Shown here piece after piece: positions 43,708 to 52,676 of a stretch of DNA of 64,000 nt. This DNA comes from Bacteroidales bacterium UBA1181. Lineage in GTDB: Bacteria > Bacteroidota > Bacteroidia > Bacteroidales > Paludibacteraceae. Location: contig DBYR01000042.1 in NCBI GenBank assembly GCA_002310215.1, positions 186,001 to 250,000 on the forward strand, read 5' to 3'. The notes below the pieces were generated by a model. It was given only the letters and a program-made list of their open reading frames with translations, was not told where the DNA came from and ran no database searches. The stretch's first letter is position 1; every line of letters starts with the position of its first letter. The position numbers and the translations under genes were made by a program.

Positions 43708-44778
43708 ATGGCTTTTTTAGAGATAAAAAATGTACGTGTCGTTGGTATGGCTACAGCTGTTCCGAAGAATGTCGCACACAATTCGGATGCAAAAATTGGC
43801 GGAAACGACGTCGACAAATTCATCGAGCAAATCGGTGTGAGTGAGAGAAGGGAGAGTATGTTGCTCACGGCGGCCGATCTTCAGGTCTCGGCAGTCGAGC
43901 GTATGCTATCCGACCTCCAATGGGAGAAGGATTCCGTCGATGCCATTCTAAGTGTCAGCATCTCACCTGACTATCCTTTGCCGGTCAATGCATGTATGTT
44001 GCAGGACCGTTTAGGCCTGAGCCGCGAGTGTTATGCCCAAGACATCAGCCTTGGTTGTTCCGGTTGGGTGTATGGCTTAAGCGTTATCGCCACGTTGTTG
44101 CGAGACGGAAACATCAAGCGTGGATTGTTGGTGACCGGTGACTCCAAGATGCATTGGGGGAAGGGTAGGGAAGCCCTGTTGTTCGGTCATGCGGCTTGTG
44201 TGACCGCACTGGAATATGAACCTGGCAGCGAAGGCTTCAAGTTCGAATTTGGCACGGATGGTAGCAACTATGATGCGATCATCATGCCGAAGAGCGGTTT
44301 GCGCAACCTGCATTACGATGATGAGATGATCAAGCAATTCGAGGATCCATTCATGCAACACTCCATGGAGGCGGAGATGAAAAGTCTCGATGTCTTTTCA
44401 TTCAGTATTTCTCGTGTTCCGGAATCCATTTCAACCTTGTGCGATCACTTCGGTGTCGATTTCCAGACATGCGATTATCTCGTGCTCCATCAGGCGAATA
44501 AGAGTATCAACCAGCATATCTGCAATAAAATGATGGTTGACTCGGAGAAGGCACCTTCTTCTCTTGAACGATTCGGAAACACATTGTCATCCAGCATACC
44601 AGTCACTATCACCACACAGCTCAAAGGTAAGGTGGAAGACAAAAAAACGAACTTCATCTGCTGCGGTTTCGGCGTAGGTCTTTCGTGGGCAAGCGTTGCG
44701 TTCTCCACGGAACATCTTGTGCTTTCCGATTTAGTTGAAGTGGATGATCATTATTACGACGATTTAAAATGGGTATAA
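43708..44778 (+). CDS. 3-oxoacyl-ACP synthase III-like enzyme, second copy
   Basis: A 356-residue paralogue of the preceding synthase with the same complete triad: Cys117 in SLGCSGWVYG, His261 in VLHQANKS and Asn291 in RFGNTLSSS. The two copies align along their whole length but differ at many positions, so they are an old pair with possibly different substrates, or subunits of a heterodimer. The gene overlaps the short-chain reductase gene by 10 bases. Confidence 0.9.
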   Translation: MAFLEIKNVRVVGMATAVPKNVAHNSDAKIGGNDVDKFIEQIGVSERRESMLLTAADLQVSAVERMLSDLQWEKDSVDAILSVSISPDYPLPVNACMLQDRLGLSRECYAQDISLGCSGWVYGLSVIATLLRDGNIKRGLLVTGDSKMHWGKGREALLFGHAACVTALEYEPGSEGFKFEFGTDGSNYDAIIMPKSGLRNLHYDDEMIKQFEDPFMQHSMEAEMKSLDVFSFSISRVPESISTLCDHFGVDFQTCDYLVLHQANKSINQHICNKMMVDSEKAPSSLERFGNTLSSSIPVTITTQLKGKVEDKKTNFICCGFGVGLSWASVAFSTEHLVLSDLVEVDDHYYDDLKWV

Positions 44779-45530
44779 CAAACAATCCTTTCTCCTTAGA
44801 GGGGAAAACGATATTGGTGACAGGTGCCTCTTCAGGCATTGGTCAGGGATGTGCGGTCATGGCTGCGCAATTAGGAGCGAAAGTGATCGCTTGCGGCAGG
44901 AACGAAGAGCGTTTGAAGGGTACGATCGACCAATTGGACGGGGAAGGGCACACCTCCTTTGCCGGTGAGTTGACAGACCCAATGGTCATCGAGAGCCTGG
45001 TGGCGAATCTGCCAGCCTTGGATGGCGTTGTCTTTTCGGCGGGTATCTCCATGACGGCACCTTTCACCTTCTCCACACGAGACAAGTTCGATAAAGTATT
45101 CAATGTCAATTTCTTTTCACCCGTAGAGCTTCTGCGCCTCATGGTGAAGAAGAAAAAGTTGGTGAATGGAGCCTCTGTGGTATTCATATCATCCGTCGGA
45201 GGCAATTTCGGATTCTCCGTAGGCAATGGCATCTATGGTGCTTCCAAGGCTGCGTTGAACTCCATGTCCCGTTTGTGCAGTCTGGAACTGGCGCCGAAGA
45301 AAATACGCGTCAATTCGATTTGCCCAGGCATGGTCGTGACACCATTGGTGGAGGGTTTCTCCGAGAACATCACACAGGAAGACATCCAAAAGGATATTGA
45401 CTTCTATCCATTGAAACGGTACGGAAAACCGGAAGACATTGCGGGCGGCGTCGTTTATCTCTTATCCGATGCCGCGTCATGGGTGACGGGGCAGGCCATC
45501 TGCATAGATGGCGGAATCACCGCATATTGA
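44769..45530 (+). CDS. Short-chain dehydrogenase/reductase, FabG-like
   Basis: A 253-residue SDR enzyme with NAD(P)-binding TGASSGIGQG (19-28), catalytic Ser141 in VFISSVGG, Tyr156 and Lys160 in YGASK, and the C-terminal WVTGQAICIDGG common to 3-oxoacyl-ACP reductases. An Arg (CGRNEERL) after the second strand hints at NADPH. In this cassette it most likely reduces a 3-oxoacyl thioester to the 3-hydroxyacyl form, though reduction of a keto-sugar is also possible. Confidence 0.88.
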   Translation: MGITNNPFSLEGKTILVTGASSGIGQGCAVMAAQLGAKVIACGRNEERLKGTIDQLDGEGHTSFAGELTDPMVIESLVANLPALDGVVFSAGISMTAPFTFSTRDKFDKVFNVNFFSPVELLRLMVKKKKLVNGASVVFISSVGGNFGFSVGNGIYGASKAALNSMSRLCSLELAPKKIRVNSICPGMVVTPLVEGFSENITQEDIQKDIDFYPLKRYGKPEDIAGGVVYLLSDAASWVTGQAICIDGGITAY

Positions 45531-45597
45531 TGGTTTAAATGTTCGGAACCCAAAGGTGGACAGCGTTAGATGATGAGAATGAGCGGTTCAGTAGATT

Positions 45598-47067
45598 ATG
45601 GCAGAAGAGGAATCACTAAGGAATAAAACGAAGAAGGGACTGGTTTGGAGCGCATTGGAGCGTTTCGGGACGCAAGGAATATCCGCCTTGTTCGCGATAT
45701 TTTTGGCACGGCTACTCTCTCCTGAGGATTATGGCTTGGTAGCCATGCCGATGGTTTTCCTATCATTGGCTTTGTGTTTCGTCGACAGCGGATTCGGATC
45801 CGCCCTAATTAGGAAACCAGACCTGAAGGATGAGGATATCACGACAGCCTTCTACTTCAATATCATAGCGGGCTTCGTCTGTTATCTGATTCTCTTTTTC
45901 ATATCACCCTTAGTAGCGGATTTTTACAATGCGCCAATCTTGACCGACCTGCTGAAAGTTACGGCGATCGGGATGTTCATCGGTTCTTTCTGCACGGTGC
46001 AACAAGCATTGTTGACCAAGCAAATCGATTTCAAGCGACAGGCGAAGATATCATTGTGCGCCTCTATTGTGGGTGGTCTCATAGGCGTCACCTTAGCGTT
46101 GACAGGCTTCGGCGTTTGGGCATTGGTTTTCCAAGCGCTCTTTGCACAATGTGTCCGCGCGATCCTGTTATGGCGTACAAGCGTCTGGAGACCTCACGGG
46201 CATTGGTCGAACGAATCCTTCCGTTACCTATGGAACTATGGAAGCAAGATGTTGGCCTCCGCCATTTTGGACACGCTTTACATCAACATCTATCCGATCG
46301 TGATCGGCAAGATGTTTTCGAAGGCGGATTTGGGTAACTACACCACGGCGAATCATTTCGCTTCGTTACCCTCCAGCAACCTTACGGGTGTGTTGCAACG
46401 CGTAACTTTCCCTGTGCTGAGCACGATACAGAACGACGACGAGCGGTTGGCCCGCAACTATAGGAAAATACTTAGGCTATCGGCCTTCATCGTATTCCCA
46501 CTGATGATGGGACTTTCATCCGCCGGGGAGCCGTTCGTGCGCGTCTTTTTGGGGGATAAGTGGGAAGGTTGCATCATCCTTTTGCAATTGGCATGCTTTT
46601 ACATGATGTTTTACCCTATACACGCCATCAATTTGGACCTGTTGCAGGTGAAAGGGCGTTCAGATCTCTTCCTCAAATTGGAGATCATCAAGAAAGTGTT
46701 GGGAGTGGCGGTGATGTGCTTGGCGATACCGCACGGAATAGTAGTCATGGTGGCGAGTGGCATCGTGACATCCATATTGGCGTTGGCCATTAACACCTAC
46801 TACACGGGGAAACTGATCAATGTGGGTTTCTTCCGGCAAATGAGGGACATATTGCCCATCTTCCTTGTCGGCATGGCCATGTGGACCGCCATTATATTGT
46901 TCAACCATATCATGCCGAACATGTACATCGCATTGCCGTGCGACATCGTCATTGGCGTGATTTTATACATCGGTTCGTCGATGATATTCCTCAAAAACGA
47001 CATGAGAGAAATGATCTCCATGTTGCCAGCCTCCATCAGAGGAAAGTTGGAGAGAGTTGTTAAGTAA
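45598..47067 (+). CDS. Polysaccharide flippase, Wzx/WzxC-like (MOP superfamily), first
   Basis: A 489-residue membrane protein with about twelve to fourteen helices. The start KGLVWSALERFGTQGISALFAIFLARLL is cut here as WSALERFG and FLARLLSPEDYGLVAM, typical of the WzxC/TuaB branch of lipid-linked oligosaccharide flippases. It would move undecaprenyl-diphosphate-linked repeat units to the periplasmic side. The next gene encodes a second flippase of another subtype, 18 bases away. Confidence 0.9.
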   Translation: MAEEESLRNKTKKGLVWSALERFGTQGISALFAIFLARLLSPEDYGLVAMPMVFLSLALCFVDSGFGSALIRKPDLKDEDITTAFYFNIIAGFVCYLILFFISPLVADFYNAPILTDLLKVTAIGMFIGSFCTVQQALLTKQIDFKRQAKISLCASIVGGLIGVTLALTGFGVWALVFQALFAQCVRAILLWRTSVWRPHGHWSNESFRYLWNYGSKMLASAILDTLYINIYPIVIGKMFSKADLGNYTTANHFASLPSSNLTGVLQRVTFPVLSTIQNDDERLARNYRKILRLSAFIVFPLMMGLSSAGEPFVRVFLGDKWEGCIILLQLACFYMMFYPIHAINLDLLQVKGRSDLFLKLEIIKKVLGVAVMCLAIPHGIVVMVASGIVTSILALAINTYYTGKLINVGFFRQMRDILPIFLVGMAMWTAIILFNHIMPNMYIALPCDIVIGVILYIGSSMIFLKNDMREMISMLPASIRGKLERVVK

Positions 47068-47085
47068 AAAGGGAAGGGAAGAAGA

Positions 47086-48609
47086 ATGTCGAACACGTCG
47101 CGCATAGCCAAGAACACAATGCTTCTGTACGTGAGAATGTTTTTCATCATGTTGGTCACCCTCTACACGAGTAGGGTGATATTGGAAGTGTTGGGTGTGG
47201 AGGACTTCGGCATCTACAACGTGGTGGGAGGCATCTCCAGTTCGTTCGTCTTTTTCTCAAGTGCGCTGTCCAACTCGACGCAGCGTTTCCTGAACTTCAA
47301 GATGGGCGAAAACGACGCTGCGGGCACGAGGGCTGTGTTTAACAATAGTTTTATCATATATGCGGCGTTTTCTGTCATCGTATTGCTGATTGGAATACCC
47401 CTCGGCTATTGGTTCGTCACACATAAATTGGTGATACCCGAGGCGAGGATGGATGCTGCGGTCGGCGTATTCTTCGTGACCGTCTTCATGTTCGTCGCGA
47501 CGATGTTGCTCTCCGTGTATGACTCCGTGCTGATAGCCAGGGAAAACATGAAGTGCTACGCCTTCGTGGGAGTGTTCGATGCGGTAGCCAAGCTGGCGAT
47601 TGTCTATGCCTTGCTATTGACGGACGGCGATAAACTCATTCTGTATGCGATATTGCTTTGTGTGGTTCACTTAGTGTCCAAACTGATACCAATGGTCGTC
47701 TGTATCCGCCGATATGAGGAGTGCAAATTTGACTTGAGGTATGACAAGGATTTGATCAAACAACTATTCAGTTTTATTGGCTGGAACGGTTTCGGTTGTG
47801 CCGTATGGATGATTAACTCGCAGGGTATCAATGTTCTGATCAACACGTTCTTCGGAACAGTCGTCAACGCCGCCAATGGCATCGCGACGCAGGTCACGCA
47901 GGCGGTGAATAACTTCAGCGTCAATTTCTTCACGGCGGTGAGACCACAGATCGTCAAATCGTTCGCCGCAAAGGATTACGACTACTTTAACAAACTGGTT
48001 TATGGAAGTTGCCGATTCTCCTTCTATTTGACGTGGATGGTTTGCTTGCCGATTATGGCTAAAGCGGATTACATCCTGCAATTATGGTTAGGCAATCCGC
48101 CAGATTACGCATCACAGTTTGTGATATGGTCATTGTTATTCAGTGCGATCAATGTCTTAACCAACCCCGTATGGTGTGCGGCGCAAGCGTCTGGCAAAAT
48201 CGCCAAGTTCATCATGATAGGAAGCTCAGTTTTCCTATTGGTGTTCCCGATAAGCTGGATATTGCTGTCGTTTGGGTTTGACCCCACCATCGTATTCCAG
48301 GTGATGTGTGTAGTACGCGTCGCATACCTAATCACGATAACCATGGTGTTGGGCGAATACATCGATTTCCCGCTGAAACGATTCCTGAAGAATGTGGCGA
48401 TACCGGTGTTAAAAGTGGGAGGGGCGAGTGCCTTGATGGTTTTTTACATGTCCAGATATGCACCTGACAACATACCAGGGCTTCTGGTCTTCATTGTGCT
48501 GGCACTCTTCTTCACCATGTTTTTCTCCTATGCGATAGGAATGAACCCCAAGGAACGGGAGATGGTAAAAGGGAAAGTAAGGAGTATCTTGGGAAGGTTG
48601 TCCCATTAA
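47086..48609 (+). CDS. Polysaccharide flippase, MATE/Wzx-like (MOP superfamily), second
   Basis: A 507-residue membrane protein with about twelve to fourteen helices and the start RIAKNTMLLYVRMFFIML, followed by YTSRVILEVLGVEDFGIYNV, shown here in parts. This subtype is common in Bacteroidetes capsule loci. Having two flippases in module 2 while modules 1 and 3 have none suggests that one of them works for another module. Followed by an exact 18-bp tandem duplication and then wecB. Confidence 0.88.
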   Translation: MSNTSRIAKNTMLLYVRMFFIMLVTLYTSRVILEVLGVEDFGIYNVVGGISSSFVFFSSALSNSTQRFLNFKMGENDAAGTRAVFNNSFIIYAAFSVIVLLIGIPLGYWFVTHKLVIPEARMDAAVGVFFVTVFMFVATMLLSVYDSVLIARENMKCYAFVGVFDAVAKLAIVYALLLTDGDKLILYAILLCVVHLVSKLIPMVVCIRRYEECKFDLRYDKDLIKQLFSFIGWNGFGCAVWMINSQGINVLINTFFGTVVNAANGIATQVTQAVNNFSVNFFTAVRPQIVKSFAAKDYDYFNKLVYGSCRFSFYLTWMVCLPIMAKADYILQLWLGNPPDYASQFVIWSLLFSAINVLTNPVWCAAQASGKIAKFIMIGSSVFLLVFPISWILLSFGFDPTIVFQVMCVVRVAYLITITMVLGEYIDFPLKRFLKNVAIPVLKVGGASALMVFYMSRYAPDNIPGLLVFIVLALFFTMFFSYAIGMNPKEREMVKGKVRSILGRLSH

Positions 48610-48622
48610 GATACAAAGATCA

Positions 48623-48658
48623 TAAGTGTGATTGTTTATTTAAGTGTGATTGTTTATT
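48623..48658 (+). repeat. Perfect 18-bp tandem duplication upstream of wecB
   Basis: TAAGTGTGATTGTTTATT occurs at 48623-48640 and again at 48641-48658 without a gap. It sits between the second flippase gene and the wecB start at 48694. Such a duplication can vary in copy number by slippage and would change the spacing before wecB. Confidence 0.85.
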
Positions 48659-48693
48659 ATAGATATTTATAACTTGCATTATATTGTATATCG

Positions 48694-49842
48694 ATGAAAA
48701 AGGTGATGTTGGTTTTCGGAACACGTCCGGAAGCAATCAAGATGTGTCCGTTGGTTAAGGAGTTTCAAAAGTATCCGAATGATTTTGAAACGATTGTATG
48801 TGTAACGGGACAACACAGGGAGATGTTGGACCAGGTGCTGAAGATTTTCGAGGTGAAGCCCGATTACGACCTGAATATCATGAAGCAGGGACAAGACCTG
48901 TATGATGTGACGGCACGTGTGCTGACTGGCATGAGGGATGTATTCGCACAATGTAAACCAGATGTCGTATTGGTTCATGGAGACACGACGACCTCTACCG
49001 CTGCGGCTTTGGCTGCATTCTATCAACAGATTCCTGTGGGGCATGTGGAAGCGGGACTTCGTACGCACAACATCTACAGCCCATGGCCAGAAGAAATGAA
49101 CCGTCAGATTACGGGACGTATCGCCACGTATGATTTCGCACCCACTCCGCTTTCGGAAAAGAACCTCAAGGACGAGAAAGCGCACGGAAAGATATATGTG
49201 ACGGGTAACACGGTGATCGATGCCTTGCACATGGTAGTCGACAAACTGAAAGGGGACAAGAAGCTCGCGGATGAGCAGATTCAAGTGCTGAAGAACGCAG
49301 GCTATGACGTGTCTCGACTCGACAATGGCAAGCAACTCGTGCTCATCACAGGACATAGGAGGGAAAATTTCGGGGAAGGGTTCATCAACATGGTGACGGC
49401 AATGAAAGACCTCTCCGAGAAGTATCCGAACGTCGATTTCGTCTATCCGATGCATTTGAATCCTAACGTCCGTAAGCCTATTCATCAGGTGTTCGGCGAA
49501 GACCTCACAGCATACGAGAACTTTTTCTTCATCGAGCCGCTCCAATATCTCGAGTTCGTCTATCTGATGGAGAAATCCACCATCGTACTCACCGATTCGG
49601 GAGGTATTCAGGAGGAGGCGCCAGGTCTTGGCAAGCCAGTCCTCGTCATGCGCGACACGACCGAACGTCCGGAAGCTCTTTCGGCAGGGACGGTGAAACT
49701 GGTGGGGACGAACTACAACGCCATATTCGACAACGTGTCGGAATTGTTGGAATCGCCAGAGGCCTATGAGAAGATGTCGAAAGCGGTCAACCCTTACGGA
49801 GACGGTTTGGCATGCGGCAGAATAGTGAATGCTTTGAAATAA
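48694..49842 (+). CDS. wecB: UDP-N-acetylglucosamine 2-epimerase (non-hydrolysing)
   Basis: A 382-residue enzyme that interconverts UDP-GlcNAc and UDP-ManNAc. Motifs include FGTRPEAIKMCPLV at the N-terminus, VTGQHREML, VHGDTTT, GHVEAGLRT, TGHRRENFGEG and LTDSGGIQEEAPGLGKPVL, in GT-B order. Length is typical (about 375). It precedes wecC by 76 bases, so together they make UDP-ManNAcA. The gene may be expressed from the module 2 promoter; the 84-base gap before it carries the 18-bp duplication. Confidence 0.97.
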   Translation: MKKVMLVFGTRPEAIKMCPLVKEFQKYPNDFETIVCVTGQHREMLDQVLKIFEVKPDYDLNIMKQGQDLYDVTARVLTGMRDVFAQCKPDVVLVHGDTTTSTAAALAAFYQQIPVGHVEAGLRTHNIYSPWPEEMNRQITGRIATYDFAPTPLSEKNLKDEKAHGKIYVTGNTVIDALHMVVDKLKGDKKLADEQIQVLKNAGYDVSRLDNGKQLVLITGHRRENFGEGFINMVTAMKDLSEKYPNVDFVYPMHLNPNVRKPIHQVFGEDLTAYENFFFIEPLQYLEFVYLMEKSTIVLTDSGGIQEEAPGLGKPVLVMRDTTERPEALSAGTVKLVGTNYNAIFDNVSELLESPEAYEKMSKAVNPYGDGLACGRIVNALK

Positions 49843-49918
49843 ATATCAGTAATAATTAATAACACACACGAGTAGCGTCAGTCAACCACTGGCATATTCG
49901 CATATATTTTTTAAGTCT

Positions 49919-51139
49919 ATGATTAATGTAATTGGATTGGGCTACATTGGGCTTCCAACAGCGCTCATGATGGCATCCCATGGTGTGGAAGTGATTGGAA
50001 CGGACTACAACAAGGAACTTGTAGCAACACTGAACGAGGGAAAGACTACATTCAAGGAGGATGGCCTCGACGAACTTTTCAACGCTGCCGTCAAGGCTGG
50101 CATTAAGTTCACGACCGAGTACCAAAAGACGGATATGTACATCGTCTCAGTACCGACTCCGTACAACAAATTCTCCAAAAAGGTGGACGCATGCTACGTG
50201 GTGGCTGCGGTCAAGGAGGTGATGAAGGTTTGTCCGAAAGGGGCTACCGTTGTGGTGGAATCCACCGTCAGCCCTGGTACGATGGATAAGTTCGTTCGCC
50301 CGGTTGTCGAGGCGAATGGCTTCGTGATCGGCAAGGATATCAACCTCGTTCATGCGCCTGAGCGTATCATTCCTGGTAATATGGTCTACGAGTTGCTCCA
50401 CAACAACCGTACCATCGGAGCGGACGACAAGGCGATCGGTGAGAAGGTGAAGAAATATTACGCATCCTTCTGCCAAGGTGAAATCGTCGTGACGGACATC
50501 CGTACGGCTGAGATGACCAAGGTGGTCGAGAATACCTTCCGCGCGGTCAATATCGCCTTCGCGAACGAGCTTGCCAGAATCTGTCGCCATGACAACATGG
50601 ATGTCTATGAAATCATCAAGATCTGTAACATGCACCCACGTGTGAATATCCTCCAGCCTGGTCCAGGCGTCGGTGGACATTGTATCTCGGTGGACCCATG
50701 GTTCCTCGTAGGCGACTATCCTCAATTGGCGAAGGTGATCGACGAGTCCATGAAGACAAACGATAGTCAGCCAACTTTCGTGCTGAACCGAATCTACGAA
50801 ATCATGCAGGAGAATAACATCACAGACAACCGTAAAGTGGGTTTGTACGGTATCACCTACAAGGAGAACGTGGATGACTTCCGAGAGTCACCAACCTTGC
50901 AGATGCTCGAAGCACAAGAACGTCATTTGGCTCGTCCGCTGAAGTGCTACGACCCGTTCCTGAAGCAAGATATCGTAAAGAACCAATTCCACGACTTCGA
51001 CGAGTTCCTCAACGACGTGGACATGGTGGTCATCATGGTGAAACACGACCAAATCAAGCAAAACTGGGACAAGTTGAAGGGTAAAGTCATCTTGGATTGC
51101 CACAACATTTGTCCGTTGGAGGGTGTTTATCATATCTAA
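49919..51139 (+). CDS. wecC: UDP-N-acetyl-D-mannosamine dehydrogenase
   Basis: A 406-residue NAD-dependent enzyme that oxidises UDP-ManNAc to UDP-ManNAcA. N-terminal NAD site VIGLGYIGLPTALMMASHG, catalytic loop GPGVGGHCISVDPWFL (Cys about residue 255), AERI motif HAPERIIPG, and a C-terminal UDP-binding domain with GITYKENVDDFRESP. With wecB upstream it supplies ManNAcA for the module 2 polymer. Family is secure; WecC is favoured over UDP-glucose dehydrogenase because of the wecB neighbour and the VDPWFL sequence. Confidence 0.95.
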   Translation: MINVIGLGYIGLPTALMMASHGVEVIGTDYNKELVATLNEGKTTFKEDGLDELFNAAVKAGIKFTTEYQKTDMYIVSVPTPYNKFSKKVDACYVVAAVKEVMKVCPKGATVVVESTVSPGTMDKFVRPVVEANGFVIGKDINLVHAPERIIPGNMVYELLHNNRTIGADDKAIGEKVKKYYASFCQGEIVVTDIRTAEMTKVVENTFRAVNIAFANELARICRHDNMDVYEIIKICNMHPRVNILQPGPGVGGHCISVDPWFLVGDYPQLAKVIDESMKTNDSQPTFVLNRIYEIMQENNITDNRKVGLYGITYKENVDDFRESPTLQMLEAQERHLARPLKCYDPFLKQDIVKNQFHDFDEFLNDVDMVVIMVKHDQIKQNWDKLKGKVILDCHNICPLEGVYHI

Positions 51140-51160
51140 TCAAGAGATAAATCATACGGA

Positions 51161-51213
51161 AGCAGCCACGCAGGTGGAACTATCAAGTTCGTGGTTCGAT
51201 ACCACTGGCTGCT
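51161..51213 (+). ncRNA. Compact tRNA-like three-stem element (putative)
   Basis: AGCAGCCA (51161-51168) and TGGCTGCT (51206-51213) form a perfect 8-bp outer stem. Inside are a hairpin GAAC/GTTC with loop TATCAA (51177-51190) and, stacked directly on the outer stem, GTGG/CCAC with the 7-base loop TTCGATA (51191-51205), which looks like a tRNA T-arm. A D-arm is missing and the total is 53 bases, so it is not a normal tRNA. GTGG at 51174-51177 could compete for the same CCAC. It lies between wecC and the polymerase gene. Confidence 0.4.
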
Positions 51214-51242
51214 ACAATTGAGATAGAGAAGAGATAAACTGT

Positions 51243-52676
51243 ATGATGGAAAAAATGGTTTATAACACGGTTTGGGACAAGCTGAACACTTATCTTGTTT
51301 TCCTTATACCCGTGTTGATAGTGGGGGTGCTTCTGAACGTCGTCAAGTTCCCTATCATCGCCCTATTGATATTCCTATCCTTCATCTTCTTATGCAACAA
51401 TCACGAAAAGAGCGTGGTGTGCGCCCTTATCTTCTGTAAGATGATCGGAACATTCGGGCCCGCATTGGGTATCCGCGTGCCCGGCACGGTGGTCGCATTC
51501 CTTCTAATCATCGTGTTCATGCGGAAAGAGCTTTTGATGCTCTTCAATAAGCATACCACGAAGCCGATCATCTTCATCCTTTCCGTCTACTTCATCTTCA
51601 TGGTCTATTTTCTACTGACCGGCGAGACGAGGAACTCGGGGGCGAAGTTCAGTGTCATGACTATATCTCTCTGCGTGGATACCATAGCGTTCCTGATTTT
51701 GGTGACGTTTAAGGACATCAGAATGGAGCGAATGACGGTTCCTTTCCTGCTATTCGCCTTGATGCAATTGGGATACGTGGAATCTCTTTCGGGGCACGGA
51801 CCGTCGAGTATATTGGACTTTTCCTTCTTCCGTAACGCCTGTACCGAAATGATGAGGAAGAACATCCCTGTGCTATCGTACCATAACATGGGTATAGCCG
51901 CCTTCATCGGAGCCGCCTTCATGATGAGTCAACGCAAGAAGATCAACAATTACTTCGACATCGTGTTCCTCTTCAGTTCCCTATGGCTGATTATCCTGTC
52001 GGGTGCCCGCCAGACCATCTTCGGATTCATCTTCCTGGTATTCGTGTGGTTGGTGTTCCGTACGGGTAGATTCAAACTCACCACCGTCCTTTTGGCTTCA
52101 GGTGTCATCGTTGTCATATACCTCGGTCTGCAGATGCTGGATGTGCCTTTTTTCCAAAGCGGTTCGACACGAGGCGCTCACATGGGTAGTGACCTGAACC
52201 GTAACTACGACTATCCGTTGATGATCATCTCGTATCATTTCCTGGATGGTATCGGATTCGGCAACTACCACAATCCCTACACGCAAGAGATTTATCCGCA
52301 TAATATCATATTGGAAATACTATGTGAGTTGGGCTTCGTCGGACTCTTATTCATCTGTATGGTGATTTTCTTATTCGTGCGTTCCCACCATTTCCTACTG
52401 CGGAATGAGTTGCCCAATAGGGGCATCTGCCTTCTCTTGTGGATTCCGTACCTCGTGCGGTCCATGATCAGCGGTGACCTCAGCGAAAACATATCACTGT
52501 TCATCGCCATGTTCCTGTTATTCTATTACAGGGGCGTCGTGTTGACGAGCGAACAGCTGAAACGACTGATGAAGATGCGTCAGATGTCTAATGGAAATCG
52601 TCAACGTTCTGAGGAAATAGTGCCTTCGTCGACCAACGAGGCAACCATCGATATAAATAGCGAGGAGAAAATATGA
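51243..52676 (+). CDS. O-antigen polymerase/ligase-family membrane protein, probable module 2 polymerase
   Basis: A 477-residue protein with about ten membrane helices. The LSGARQTIFGFIFL segment and a large periplasmic loop with RGAHMGSDLNRNYDYP, then YPHNIILEILCELGFVGL, are typical of the Wzy/WaaL family, in which loop Arg and His residues handle the lipid-linked donor. In a Wzy-dependent capsule module it is the natural polymerase. It overlaps the next glycosyltransferase by 4 bases. Either of two adjacent Met codons could be the start. Confidence 0.85.
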   Translation: MMEKMVYNTVWDKLNTYLVFLIPVLIVGVLLNVVKFPIIALLIFLSFIFLCNNHEKSVVCALIFCKMIGTFGPALGIRVPGTVVAFLLIIVFMRKELLMLFNKHTTKPIIFILSVYFIFMVYFLLTGETRNSGAKFSVMTISLCVDTIAFLILVTFKDIRMERMTVPFLLFALMQLGYVESLSGHGPSSILDFSFFRNACTEMMRKNIPVLSYHNMGIAAFIGAAFMMSQRKKINNYFDIVFLFSSLWLIILSGARQTIFGFIFLVFVWLVFRTGRFKLTTVLLASGVIVVIYLGLQMLDVPFFQSGSTRGAHMGSDLNRNYDYPLMIISYHFLDGIGFGNYHNPYTQEIYPHNIILEILCELGFVGLLFICMVIFLFVRSHHFLLRNELPNRGICLLLWIPYLVRSMISGDLSENISLFIAMFLLFYYRGVVLTSEQLKRLMKMRQMSNGNRQRSEEIVPSSTNEATIDINSEEKI

